In this document: positions 20,844 to 31,902 of the stretch, one piece after another | Numbering within the stretch: position 1 is the first letter of the stretch | Layout of the letters: every line of letters starts with the position of its first letter | Assembly: GCF_019175385.1 (NCBI RefSeq) | Contig: NC_083346.1 | Span: 87,496,543-87,560,542 of the forward strand | Direction: 5' to 3' | Source of the DNA: Lycium barbarum | Lineage: Eukaryota > Streptophyta > Magnoliopsida > Solanales > Solanaceae | DNA: 64,000 nt | Notes under the pieces: model-generated | The model's database searches: none | Told to the model about the DNA's origin: nothing | The model's input: the letters and a program-made list of their open reading frames with translations, nothing else | Position numbers and translations under genes: made by a program

Positions 20844-23551
20844 TCGACTACAGGTATATGAGACCTTATTGAAATTTCCTATGTATGTGCATTTGTTATA
20901 GATTGTTACCTAATCGCGGCAAGCGAAAATCAAAGGAGTCAACAACCAAGTATTTACGAGTAACAGTGACCAAGGCGTTCCCACCCGTGGGAATTTTGGA
21001 ATCTAGAATGGAAAATAGTCGCACGTACAGGCGAAGGTTGGATAGCAAGGGTACATAATGATAATTTATATATGCGGAATGGAAAATTGGCCATCATTAT
21101 GGTGAGTTATGGTAAGTATAGTAAGGAAACGGGTTGAATGGATACATTGCAGATAAGTCCAGTTAGAAAGTATGCACAGAAGAAGCTAAAGGGACCAGTA
21201 ACTGTAAACAGAATATATGTTAGACATAGTACAAATGCTACAGGTACGTTTGAAACCTGCAGTTAAACATGGAAAAGGAAAATAAACAAGAAAGAGTGAC
21301 AGGTACAGTTTGTGTTGGGTATACGAGGCAATTTCGTCATTTTCATCTTGCGATTGATATAGGAAGCCCTGTGCGGCCACAATGCGATATATATATGTAT
21401 GGGTTGGCCCTGTGAGGCATTGTTGGTATTTTCTGCGTGCAGGTTCTGGGATAGTAAGAATGACAGAGGAGACTCTGCCCAAATTTTCCCAGAAGTAGGA
21501 AAAAAGAAAAGAATAAGGCATAAGTTCATAATAAGTTATGGAAGGGTGACACCAGTACGGTAAATCTATCATGTTGGACTAGAAAACTAACAAAATATAC
21601 CCCCCACCTCATGCATAAGAGGCATCATTCTTATTTGGGGGACGTTGTGTTGAAGAAGCTTATATGAGCAGCAGAATTTGGAATTCATTTGAATGGATGA
21701 GAATACCTGCAGTCACATTTTTGCCCAAAAAAAAAAAACAAAAAAGAAAAGGGAGCTTATATTGAAGGACGAAAATGTCCGGTAAAGTACAAAGCATACA
21801 ATAAGCAGTCTGTGAACTAAACGGTTCGTCCACGACTCAAGGATAAACTTGGAGATGAACTATGTGCATCAAGCACTAGAAGTCCTGTGGTGATTGTTAG
21901 ATCCTAATTTTCTTCTGGCGGTGGTTGGAAAATGCTTCGTGATGACACTTTATTAGTTCTTAGTCAATTAATTGGAGATGGAATTCGTGGAAGGAAAATT
22001 CAACTTGTGAGTTGTTATGAATCAGGTGTTCCACGTGTTGTTGATGAAATGCTAGGACGACTCGGAAGATATTGCGACCCTAAGGGATAAATTATGACGA
22101 GTTTACAGTTAAAGGGAGTAATGGTATGATTGAGATAGAAGTACAAAGAAAGAAGAATTATAACAAGTTATGAAGATAGTAGTAAGACAGTTTGTGAGAT
22201 ACTAAGGGTAAAATCTATCAGAAAGGGTGAAAGGTTAAGTACGCCTAGTCCGCAGAATGTAACTAAAAACATAGAAGAATCGTGAATAAGATTAAGAAGT
22301 ATTACGTCATAGGATGGATTACGAACAGGATGTACTGTGAACACCATAAGGATTGCTATAGAAATGAGTAAAGCCTAGCAAGGAAGAAACTAAAGGAAAT
22401 GGTGTAACTAGTGTGAAATGGTAGACCGGAAGTACAACGAATAAGGAAAAACTTACAAGGTCCTACAGGGAAAGTTCAGAATAAAAGTCAAGTGGTAACA
22501 AAAGTGAAAGTGCGCACAGGAAGAGAAGGGGGTTAAGAGAAGGAGGAAGATAAGAAGAAAGCGAGTGGGATTACAGTGTTGCAATGTGTTATGGCGTGTA
22601 TAGCTGAGAAAATGAGGAAGGACTTATGTAGAAGTTGTGTTGTCTGAAAGATACGGGAATAGCATGAGATTCCTCGTGCACAAAATAAAAGATGGACGTA
22701 GACTGGAGAAATGAAAGGAATACTAAAGGAAGTACCCAAGACAAACGTAATTAATTGAGCATGAGTATAGAATAAAAGGGAAACATATAGGTATGGACTT
22801 AAAGATGTAGTGCGACGAAACGATGCTAAGACAAGACCACTATTAAGACAAATTCGATATGATTTCGAGTAAGTTAGAAGTTAGCATTTGATATACAACA
22901 AGAGAGAAAGAGTATGAGGCCTAAAAGAGTACTGCGTATATGTAACTTCACCTCGGGAATAGTGAAATCCTTAAAGGACAAGGATTGTGGATTTGCGAAA
23001 CAACTGATGTATTGTGAATTTAGTAGAGGAAACAGATGATATCCGTTGGGATAAAGATATTGCTATAAGAAAGCTTGGGAAATTTATCATCAGAATATAA
23101 GTGCTACCTAATTGGAATTTAAAACGACTATAAACACTAGCTCATTACTGATCGGAATAAATGGAATGTGACTTTGGGTAAATTGTTACATTACTCACAT
23201 TACTTGAGTACCAGCCATCAGATAAAATTTTGTACTATATAATCGAGAGTTCTCATCGCCTCGTGATTTTGTTAAGGTCTCGTACGAAGATAATCAAGTT
23301 ATAGATTATAAAGAAAAGACATGGATACGGTGTAAGTACAACCCCAAGGGGGGGAAGCGGGTGAAATTAAAATAAGTATGAATGGATACAATTGACACTG
23401 CAACAAGTTTAATGTGAATTCTTAAACTTTAAGTGAGATCCCTTGCAGAAACAAGTTAGTAAGATTTGAAGGCCAGCAATAAGTGGATAGAAGTCAAGAT
23501 GGTATTGGAGACAGTGCTGAGAATTATTGGTAGGGGTCTTGGATAATATGA
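20844..23551. other. Non-coding interior of element C
   Basis: A 2.7-kb A/G-rich stretch on the sense strand, in place of gag-pol. No RT (YxDD), RNase H or protease motif could be read in any frame. A coding-like patch at 21932-22090 is listed separately. Long antisense frames (21186-21572) lack family features. Many AAGTA/GGAAAG-like words give it low-complexity character. Confidence 0.6.
21932..22090 (+). pseudogene. Coding-like 52-codon patch inside element C
   Basis: From ATG at 21932 to TAA at 22088-22090, with an open stretch upstream (FSSGGGWK). It reads with a normal protein-like residue mix (for example LVLSQLIGDGIRGRKIQL and VPRVVDEMLGRLGRY), unlike its A/G-rich surroundings. Family not recognised. 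It may be a captured host exon or a relic of pol. Confidence 0.3.
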
Positions 23552-24274
23552 CATCAGAATGTGGATGATCACTTGCCACTTATCGAGTTTGCTTATAATA
23601 ACAGCTACCATTCTAGCATTCAGATGGCACCGTACGAAGCTCTATATGGCAGGAAGTGCAGATCACCTATAGGCTGGTTTGAGGTCGGTGAGACTAAGCT
23701 AATAGGCCCAGATATGGTTCAGCAGGCTGTGGATAAGGTGAAACTTATTCAGGAAAGATTACTGGCAGCCCAGAGTCGACAGAAGGCGTATGCAGATAAT
23801 CGACGTCGACACTTGGAATTTCAGGTTGGCGATTGGTTGTTCTTGAAGGTGTCACCAATGAAGGGTGTTATGAGATTCGGCAAGAAAGGGAAGTTGAGCC
23901 CGAGATACATTGGACCTTACCAGGTTATCCATAAGGTAGTCCAAGTTGCCTACGAGCTAGATTTACCAGCGGATTTAGAAGCAGTACATCCGGTCTTTCA
24001 TGTGTCAATGCTTCGGAAGTATATAAGCGATCCTTCCAGGGTATTCCCTACAGATGATATTCAGGTAACAGAGGAGCTATCATACGAAGAGCAGCCTATT
24101 GCCATACTTGATCGACAAATCAGGAGGTTACGAACAAAAGATGTGGCGTCGGTTAAAGTGTTGTGGCGGAACAATAATAGGGAGGAGATGACTTGGGAGG
24201 CTGAAGAGGAGATGAAAAAGAAATATCCTCACCTGTTTTCCACGTCTACAGGTAATTTAAACTCCCTTGCTTGA
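23552..24274 (+). CDS. Integrase C-terminal part with chromodomain (element C)
   Basis: An open frame of about 240 codons after a stop at 23549-23551. The first in-frame ATG is at 23624 ([11 protein letters not shown]); a GTG lies at 23561. It begins in the last part of the integrase core ([18 protein letters not shown]), runs through KGKLSPRYIGPYQVIHKV and VHPVFHVSMLRKY, and ends in a chromodomain-like region (VKVLWRNNNREEMTWEAEEE). The catalytic D,D,E residues lie upstream and are absent. It is highly similar to 56192-56980 of element D. Preservation of only this DNA- and chromatin-binding part is odd. It could act as a targeting adaptor, or be a remnant kept because the element is young. 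Confidence 0.8.
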   Translation, partial: HQNVDDHLPLIEFAYNNSYHSSIQMAPYEALYGRKCRSPIGWFEVGETKLIGPDMVQQAVDKVKLIQERLLAAQSRQKAYADNRRRHLEFQVGDWLFLKVSPMKGVMRFGKKGKLSPRYIGPYQVIHKVVQVAYELDLPADLEAVHPVFHVSMLRKYISDPSRVFPTDDIQVTEELSYEEQPIAILDRQIRRLRTKDVASVKVLWRNNNREEMTWEAEEEMKKKYPHLFSTSTGNLNSLA

Positions 24275-24360
24275 TTGTGTTAATCGTCTGCTCAATTTAT
24301 ATGTTAGCGATAAGGAAAACCCTCCCCAAAACTCTTATAGAACCCAACGGGATAAAAATC

Positions 24361-24380
24361 AACATTCGAGGACGAATGTT
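24361..24380 (+). other. Pre-PPT hairpin of element C
   Basis: Perfect inverted repeat AACATTCG-AGGA-CGAATGTT, two bases before the polypurine tract. 8-bp arms, AGGA loop. Confidence 0.75.
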
Positions 24381-24382
24381 CT

Positions 24383-24396
24383 AAAGGGGGGGAGGA
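24383..24396 (+). other. Polypurine tract of element C
   Basis: AAAGGGGGGGAGGA immediately before the 3' LTR start TGTTATATCCC at 24397. Confidence 0.93.
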
Positions 24397-27300
24397 TGTT
24401 ATATCCCATATTTTCATACATTAAGACGTATTAAAATAAACGCGACAAGTTAAAGACAAGACTATCTTAAGATACGAAGTAGAGATTTTAACTTCCGGTT
24501 TCGTTTCAAGTCACAATTTACCTACAATTTCGTTTGGCATGGAAGTATTAATGGAAAAATTGTAATTAAACTAACCATAATTGGATTAATAAGTGGGATT
24601 GGAAAGACAAAAATCAGTCCACTTTTAAGCCATGTTTGGTCGTGCACTATAGTGGGATAGTCAAAGAATTATTGACCCAAGTTAGTGTGGTACACTTGTC
24701 CAAAGCATGGAGTGAATACATATGCAAAAAAAAATCTGATTCACTCCACCTTAACAAAATCATTTCAACACTTCAAGAGAGAGATATAGTGATAGAGAGG
24801 GAGAGTCTCTCGGCTAGAGCTAGCCGAGAGAGAGGGGTCAAAAACTTGCTCCAAATTTCAGTTTTCTCCACCAAATTTTACTCCTCATCTAGTGTACAAG
24901 AATGTGTATTGGTTGTTGAAAAGAAACAAGAAGGTGTAGCACCTCAATAGAGTGGAAAATTCGGCCAAAGTGAAGAGCAAGATTGTAAGGTAAGAATGCT
25001 TAGTGTTCTTGTATTGTATGATGATTTGAATGTGTAGTTCATGCATGTTGTTGTTGGATTGTTGTTGTAGTTGAAGTAGAAAGTGAGCCGTGAGTGAGGT
25101 GAAGTCATGATTGAATTCATTTTGCATGTATTTTTGATGAATTGAATATGTACCAACATGGGTAAATGAACAAAGATTGTAGAAGTTTGGTTGTGATGTT
25201 GCATGTTGGATATTGGACTGTTTTTGTTGAAATGAAAATGAGCAGTGTGTTGAAGGTTCTAATGAAGTCATGCTTTATCTTCTTGAACATGTATTGGAAA
25301 TGGATTGAATGTATTGTAGTTGGATAAACGGATAAAAATCATGAAATTGTGGGAAGGGTGTTGTAGCCGTGAAAAAGGGACTGTTTTAGGGGAGATTTAG
25401 GGACTGTTTTGTGTCACATTTGGATTGTTGTTGTTATGGACATTGTGGTGTATTGTATGCATGTTGAATATGTGAATTGATGTGTTAAAGAATTGAAATA
25501 TGTTGAAGTGTATAGGCAGTCCAAAACCGTGGATAGTTTTGATGTTAGAAGTGAATTTGTGGGTGTTGAATGTTGATTCTTGTTGCAAACGTTTAGTGAA
25601 AGTAAAGTGCATTGATTCAAGTTGAAACTAAAATTATGGTTGGCTGTTGTAAGAATGAAAATGATGTTAAAACAGTTCCAAGAATCATGAAAGTAATGTC
25701 GTTAAACGTGTTGTTGTTGTTGCAAGTTAAAACTGGAAAATTGCTAAGTGAGAATGGAAATGCTATGTGTGTTGTTTAGCCGTGTGTATGAAACAATTTT
25801 GATTGGTGTATGGACTGCGCAAGTTCCCTAAGTCATGTTTAAACAAGTCTTGATTAATATATGAAAGAACGATTAGCAATGTTAGCTTGTAACGCTAGTT
25901 GGTTTGAATGCGAACGAAACGTCGTTTAAATGTTAGAAAGGAATTGTGAGCGTCAAAATACGTATTGAATTCCCTTGTAGACTAATTGTAGTTCTTCATA
26001 TCTTGATATAGGATAAGTGTTTTTGGGCAGCAAGTACAAGTTAGAATACAACTAAACGCTAAAGGTATGTAAAGCCTATTCCTTCTTTCTTTTGGCATGT
26101 CCTAGACGTAAGTATGAAATGATATGAACCTTGGGGTAAATTCTATTCTCTAGTTCCATGCATGACTTATGATTCTATATTTCCTTAATGCTATTGTCAC
26201 GAGCCTACCATATGATTGACTAATGAATGATGTATAGAAGTTCCTACTCTTAAAAGATTGGCATGAATAGAAGCATACTTGACTTCCAAAAACTACATCA
26301 TGGAAATTGATACATGTACATAAAAGCTTAAACGTTCCTTGCTATGGCTTGTAATGAGAGTTGAAAAGAATTGAATACGATTATTATCCCAATACTTTAG
26401 AGCTGGTTAGTTGCTTATCTATTGAGTCTCAAAAGATGAATGGCTTATATGTGGTTGCTTATTATTCTGCTCGTGCTTATCACTATATCCTTCACTGAGT
26501 CCCGGGCCAGGACACGTTTTCGTGCGCATGTTTATTATATTATTCACCGAGTCCCTCACTAGAGGGCCGGGACACGTTATATATATATGATGATGATATG
26601 ATGATATGATGACATGATGATATGGTGATATGATGATATGGAGATGGTGGCCAGGAGGGCATATATATATTCCTTATTACCGAGTCCCTCATTAAAGGGC
26701 CGGGACACGTACATGTTTATGTTTTATGATGCTATGATTATAAATACCGAACCCCTCATTAAAGGGCCGGGAAACGTTATATATGTTATATACAGAATAA
26801 TTATGCAGCTTTGATTACGAAACGCTATAATGACACTGATATGAGAATGACACAGATGAAATATGTTCAAAGGCAAGTTTTATGAAATTCTGGTTGTTGC
26901 ATTGAGTCCTACATACCTTGTCTCAACATAAGTCTATTACTATGTTTCAAGCTTTATATGCTCAGTACATATTCCGTACTGACCCCCTTTCTTCGGGGGG
27001 GGGGGGGGGGGGCTGCGTTCATGCCCGCAGGTACAGACGCTCGTTTCGGAGATCCGCCAGCTTAGGATACCTATTCAGCTATTTTGGACTGCTCCCTTGT
27101 TCCGGAGCCTAGCTTGTGGTATAACTCCCTTATGTTGTATTCATATGTGTTGGTTTGGGTACGGCGGGGCCCTGTCCCGCCATATGATACGGTCATTACT
27201 CTTAGAGGTCTGTGAACATCTGTGTGGGTCTGTTTGTAGTTGTTGATGCGTTTTACGACTATGACTTATGTTTTGGGCGTACCCATTCGTAATGGCAGCC

Positions 27301-27576
27301 TTGTCGGCTTGCATATATATGTATGTTTGGTATTTTGCATATCGTGGCAGCCTTGTCGGCTTGCGTAGGAATATATACATGTTGTTGTTTAAAAAGTACA
27401 ACTCCTCAGGAGACAGGTGCCTAAGACATACAAAACTTGGCAGCTTTAAAATAACTCCCTATCTTTTTATATACAAATGAGATCATGACATGCTAATTGT
27501 AAATGACTATAGTTAACAGATAATACGAGTGTCCAATTCGGGCACGAGTCACGGCCTACGGGGTTGGGTCGTGACA
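24397..27576 (+). repeat. 3' LTR of element C (3180 bp)
   Basis: Near-identical to 17025-20213, including palindrome (24807-24830), GAGTCCC repeats and three-hairpin module (26963-27030, G run shorter than in the left copy). Ends GTGACA at 27576 before GTTGT. Confidence 0.97.
26963..27030 (+). other. Three-hairpin module (element C, 3' LTR)
   Basis: CAGTAC/GTACTG, CCCCC/G-run and CTGCG/CGCAG stems as in the left LTR. The differing G-run length between the two LTRs shows this tract is unstable. Confidence 0.65.
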
Positions 27577-27581
27577 GTTGT

Positions 27582-28315
27582 TGCCTTAGTTGCTGCTGCT
27601 TTAGTTGCTGCTAACAACTGTTGATGTGCTGGTTTAAGGCCGTTATGTGTTTTGCTGCTGCTGTCTAAGGATGTGTTTTATTCTGAATCTTCTTTTGTTA
27701 ATTGGTAAATATTTAAGAGCAAAATGAGTAGATTGCTTAAAGCTGGAAATTTATTCTGCAGTCGCAAAACACATAGTTGTGTTAAAAGAACTACTCCAAC
27801 CTTGTCTTGTCACTGCTATCGCTCATCGAACCTGCTCGTTTGTTGGCCTGGCTCTTATCAACTGCTACTGATAAAAAAACACATTCTTTGAGTGTTCTTC
27901 TCACCGCTAGAGAGTTGAAAGGTCGGAACTCTTCAAAGGGTGCATTGTTAGATAAGTCGAATGCAAGTGATAAAGAAAATGAATCTCTAAAAAGACGCAT
28001 GGATGAGTTAGAGAATAAATGTGAACGTATGGATGATCTAGAGAGTAAATATGAAAGGCTTGCAAGTGCAGTGTTTGGTCAGCCTTCATCACCCCCATCT
28101 TCAAGTTATCAATAGTTTGAACCATTTAACAGGTTAGTAGATTGAATTTTGTTTTTCGCTGTGATGAAATTATTGCAATACTATATGAAATTCCTTTCGT
28201 TAGTTGGAAATTTTTCGAAAACTTTCGTTAGTTGTAAAAGTTTCAGATCCTGAAAACAAAAAAAAACCTCTAAAGAACTGACAAAACACACCTGTTTTGA
28301 TGAGACAGAAAAGAA
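27582..28315 (+). pseudogene. Coiled-coil coding fragment in CACTA element
   Basis: A plus-strand frame 27807-28115 ends with a heptad-like, charged segment (ENESLKRRMDELENKCERMDDLESKYERLASAVFG) interrupted here only for readability, then a proline/serine tail and TAG. Short coiled coils of this kind occur at the C-terminus of CACTA-encoded accessory proteins (family knowledge), so this may be the last exon of the element's own gene. The upstream part of the frame is not convincing, and an exon start near 27940 is possible. 27582-27690 is the GCTGCTGCCTTAG block continued from 16545. Confidence 0.35.
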
Positions 28316-28486
28316 TTAAAACAACCTAATGTCCTGATTGATGAATAGATCATTTTCATCCCTCTTGAAGACATCATATGGCTTTTCATCTATGTCAAAA
28401 ACAAGAGCACTAGAGGCTACTCCAAGTTCATAGTTCCCTTTCTCTAGAAAAGTGATTCTTGTGTCTTCCTTCCAACCTAATGTCAT
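28316..28486 (-). pseudogene. DnaJ/HSP40 C-terminal domain fragment captured by CACTA element
   Basis: Minus-strand frame of 56 codons from ATG (28484-28486) to TAA (28316-28318). It reads like the substrate-binding domain of class II DnaJ proteins: LGWKEDTRITFLEKGNYELG, then LVFDIDEKPYDVFKRDENDL. The conserved run is IDEKPxDVFKRDxNDL. The J domain and remaining C-terminal domain are absent. It lies just downstream of the MFP1-like fragment on the same strand, so both could be in one chimeric transcript. Almost certainly not a functional chaperone. Confidence 0.75.
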
Positions 28487-28499
28487 TCTGTATAACTAG

Positions 28500-29170
28500 A
28501 CTTTAGCCAATTGGATTAGAGAAGTTGGATATGATAGTTAAACTTCAATCTCCTGCTTCAACTGGTTTTACATTGTCCAGTTCAGCATCCAGCATTCTCC
28601 CAAGGCATTGTTTCTTGAGTTAGACCTGCAATTATCACCTTATTTTTACTTACTTCATTAAAGGGAGTGCCAAGTTGTTCCTCAAACAGGTGTAGCCTCT
28701 TTTCTTGTTCCCCGAACAGCTTGGCATCTAAATCCACTTTCTCCTCAGAAGCCTTGAACTCACTGTATTCCTTTTGAATAGATTCAAGCTCTTTTTAGAT
28801 TCATCTCTCTCAAGGAGAAAAGAATTTAATTGCACATTCAGGTTGTCTTCTGATAAACGTTTCAACTCCAATTCTCTTTTTTTTTTTGGACTTTATCTTT
28901 AAGTTCTTTGATTCGGAAATCAAATTCATCAGTTGATTTTGGGATTGCTGATATATAGAGCTCAATCTATCTACTCCGATTCTTTTTTAGCTAGTTTAGA
29001 GGTGCTACTCCGAAGACTCGCCTCTTTATCTTTGATCTCTGTAGTAAACAAAGTAATCTTTTCTTGCAGAACTTGCATCGAATCAAGTTTCTCTTTAAGT
29101 TCCTTTGTGACTTCTTCTTTTCATTCTTCGTCTGGATGAGGTCATTTTGAAGACCCTCGATCTCTTTCTT
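28500..29170 (-). pseudogene. MFP1-like: MFP1-like coiled-coil fragment captured by CACTA element
   Basis: Minus-strand translation gives a long charged coiled coil over several frames: EIEGLQNDLIQTKNEK near 29150, then EKITLFTTEIKDKEASLRSS, SSIYQQSQNQLMNLISESKN near 28950, LKRLSEDNLNVQLNSFLLER near 28840, EKVDLDAKLFGEQEKRLHLF near 28710, and MLDAELDNV near 28570. This resembles plant MAR-binding filament-like protein 1, a thylakoid/nucleoid coiled-coil protein (recognised from memory, not searched). Frameshifts and a stop break it, and an apparent intron with GT/AG-like ends may lie near 28620-28650. It is a decayed captured piece. Confidence 0.65.
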
Positions 29171-29374
29171 TTTTAAAAAATAAAGCGAATACCATTAAGC
29201 AGTGTGCTTAGCGGGAATTTTATAAATAATAATCCAAACGTAACTTGTCTCTAACAAAATGACAAATTAAACCTTGCAAAACTAAAAATTCCTAGACTCA
29301 ACTTTAAGCAAAAACTTTGCCTAAAATTGAATTTACAATAATAAAAACTAAAGGAAGAAAATATATGCAGGAAA

Positions 29375-30120
29375 TTAGACCACAAACAAATGACCGCAAG
29401 TTATGGCGAGAGACCATTTGATCGCATCTCTACAATCAGATGACATGGTTTCAATGCCAACTTGAGACTCTTTCAAAGCTAATATGGTCCACATTTTTCC
29501 ATAGCTCATTCCTATATCCCCCCAATGTTGCAGATGATTATAATTTGCAAGTTCATAGCAATGAAAAGTGGTAAAACTGGTAGTAATATAGCATCTGGAC
29601 AAACACCACTGAACTCCCTAAACTTGCCTGATAAAATTACCGCGACACAGCTCCCAATATCACTGGAATGCACGCTGAAAGTACATCCAAAGCAGCTGGA
29701 AATTTTTCCATACACTGTTGGTACATTTTTGAGTTGTAGTTCTCCGGAATGAATATATTCAGCCCCGCCCACCACCACAAAGCAATTGGTTTTGCCGAGC
29801 TTGCTCTTTTCTTCACTGTTTGTTACCTCTTTTAACTTTATAATGAATGTAATTATACTTTGGCTACTAGATAGACTGATATTTGCGCAAAAATAGCTCC
29901 AAATTCCCTGAAACACACACAAATAACTCTTCCAAAGTTGTTGTAACTACCAAGACTTTTACTTCCAGTTGTGTTGAGTCTTGATGCCTGCAATTCTTCC
30001 TGCTGGTCATTATTGATACTAACTACTACTAGGTTGTTGTATCGACTCGTAAAATCATCAATTTGCACAACACAGCTCCAATTTTCTCTCTGAAAAATCA
30101 ACTTGACCATCGCTTTTTGA
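29375..30120 (-). pseudogene. Unidentified coding-like region in CACTA element
   Basis: Two overlapping minus-strand frames (29853-30110 and 29512-29922), then 29375-29602, look more protein-like than their AT-rich surroundings, with segments such as FVVVGGAEYIHSGELQLKNV and SVHSSDIGSCVAVILSGKF. The frames could be exons of one broken gene. It lies between two blocks resembling MFP1 (30150-30290 and 28500-29170), so it may be an insertion in, or intron of, the captured gene. Family not recognised. Confidence 0.35.
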
Positions 30121-30149
30121 TTGTTTTAAATTGCAGATTTGGGATTTAA

Positions 30150-30290
30150 TTGGTTAACCAGAGCTTGCTGCTCTTCACTTGCTCTTAATTTGATTATTTC
30201 GAACTTCTCTTCGGTTCAGCAGCTCAGACTCAAATTTCTTCTCCATTGAGACAAATGCAGGTTCGTTCTCCTAAAGCTTATTTTTAAATT
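30150..30290 (-). pseudogene. MFP1-like: Upstream MFP1-like exon fragment
   Basis: Minus strand reads EPAFVSMEKKFESELLNRRE, then EEQQALVNQLN after a stop/frameshift. This matches the region of MFP1-type coiled coils that precedes the block at 28500-29170, supporting one captured gene in correct order. Confidence 0.5.
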
Positions 30291-31589
30291 TGAGCACATC
30301 AAAAGTAGATTCTAATTAGTAAAAGACGCTTGTGAAACTAAATTATACACAGGGAGATATTAACTGAGGCCTAAAGCTAACTGAATTATTTTGGCGGAGA
30401 GAAAAGTGATATACTAACTAAAGCAGAGCCTCTTAAACAAGAACACTAACCAGAGTATCAAAATTATATCTTTTAAACTCAATGGAATACGATATTATTC
30501 ATATTATAATCTATTCTGTTTCCCTAAATCATCAACACATATAGTATGCTCTTCTGTTAGCTCATGCCCATATCTGTTGTGCAACATTTAGGAGTATGTC
30601 TTTATTTATTATCAATTCACCATGTAAATGGCGAATTACATGTCAAACCAGACAAGGCTTGATTCAAGCTATTGTTAGTTTTCCTCCTGAACAATCTCTT
30701 GGCTTAATAATATCCTCATCTACCAATAGGAAAGGCCTCTGACTTTGAAAATGCAAAATGAAGCATTCAAAAGTGATTTCACCAGTGTATTTAAATGCCA
30801 AAATTCCTGAGATTCAAAGGTAAAACAGAGATCTCATCACAATCTTTTATTCTTCTTTGAAGTCAAAATTTGAGGGTACAAGAGCAACAACCTGATTGTC
30901 ATATATAATACATCATGCCATAATCCTGCAAAGCTCTAAAACTTTGAATTACACAATAGAAGTTTCAACTTCATTAATAACGGATAGTAAAGTTCATGTG
31001 TGCATATAAAATTTAGGTTCCTGAACATTACTCTAAAAAGATAAACCAGTTATTCACTAGGTCACACTTCTCTATGTTTATTTTTGGAAATCTTCTAATT
31101 TTGTTGGACTATAAGGTAGATACATAAGTTATTGTTCACGTGCCTTTTTAGAAACTTTAATGTTTTGCATCCTTTCTGGTAAATATGTTGAGGTCTTATG
31201 TTTCTTCTTTAGAGATTATTCTTTGTTACTAAATTGACATAAACGTTTTTTTACAGCTCAAGAATTTGAAGATGGAAGAATCTATCGATCAAGAAAGTGA
31301 GGAGCAAGTTGAAGTTCAAGAGGGCTTTTATTTCGTTAGGGGTCTGTGTAAAGATGATATCTTATGTATATATGCTGCAATTTTTCTTTTTAGGAGTTGG
31401 TAAAGATGATGTCATACAACTTGGGTATGGTAGATCTTTCTTTAGTCAGTTCTTTGTATTAATAGTGAGGTTTTATATGGAATATTAGTTATTTAGTATT
31501 TCTGTTGGATCCGTCTGTGTATGAAATAATTATTATTATTCAGTAGTATAAATTTTCTTATAACATCAAATATTTAAATGGCCATTAGC
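30291..31589. other. Right interior of the CACTA element, no gene recognised
   Basis: AT-rich DNA. A short plus-strand coding-like patch near 31272-31340 (MEESIDQESEEQVEVQEGF) follows a pyrimidine-rich stretch ending TTACAG, an acceptor-like site, so a last exon of an element gene is possible. Otherwise nothing seen. Confidence 0.4.
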
Positions 31590-31902
31590 GACGGAAAATT
31601 TGGTCGCTAAAAGTACTTCTACGGGTCGAATTAGTTATTGTTGTTAATGATTTTAACGACCGGATGACAAATTAGCGAAGGGAAAATATAGTCACTAAAA
31701 AGGACATATAACGACTGGACTCACGCTTTCGTTAAATGTACTTTTAGCGATTGGATTGAAAGTCGGTCGTTAACCTTTAACGTCGGGGCTTTTAACGTCC
31801 GGTCACGACCGGATTTTTGCCGGTCGTTAATGACTTTTGGCGACCGGATTTGGACTTTTAACGACCGAATTTCCCCTCGCTAAAGTCCTTTTTTCCTGTA
31901 GT
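31590..31902. repeat. Right subterminal repeats and end of CACTA element
   Basis: More than ten copies of GACCGGATTT, GGTCGTTAA, TTTTAACGACC and GCGACGGAAAA-type words in both orientations, ending CCTTTTTTCCTGTAGT. They mirror the left end at 14562-14735. Confidence 0.8.

Larger units (their letters stand above)
17025..27576 (+). mobile_element. Element C: non-autonomous gypsy element keeping integrase C-terminus
   Basis: LTRs 17025-20213 and 24397-27576 are nearly identical. The flanking 5 bases are GTTGT on both sides (17020-17024 and 27577-27581), a perfect target duplication, inside the CACTA element. The interior has PBS, a leader like A and D, a 136-residue unknown ORF in the gag position, about 2.7 kb without recognisable gag, protease, RT or RNase H, then an open integrase C-terminus with chromodomain, hairpin and polypurine tract. 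It must use proteins of a complete relative; D has the closest chromodomain seen here. Confidence 0.95.
14562..31902. mobile_element. CACTA-like DNA transposon inserted in integrase of element B
   Basis: The integrase reading of element B breaks at 14561 and resumes at 31903. The ends of the insert are imperfect inverted repeats of CACTA type (left ATTACAAGAAAA; right, reversed, ACTACAGGAAAA), followed by many subterminal repeats around GTCGTTAAA. Flanks CTA and ATA fit a decayed 3-bp target duplication. Without element C (17025-27576 plus its duplication) it is about 6.8 kb. No transposase could be identified. The right half carries host-gene fragments on the minus strand, so it looks like a gene-capturing non-autonomous CACTA. 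The first bases of both ends are mutated, so the exact ends are uncertain by a few bases. Confidence 0.75.

Noticed and set aside
14562..31902. Very long autonomous CACTA transposon
   Set aside because: 10.5 kb of its length is element C, and no TnpD-like transposase could be read.
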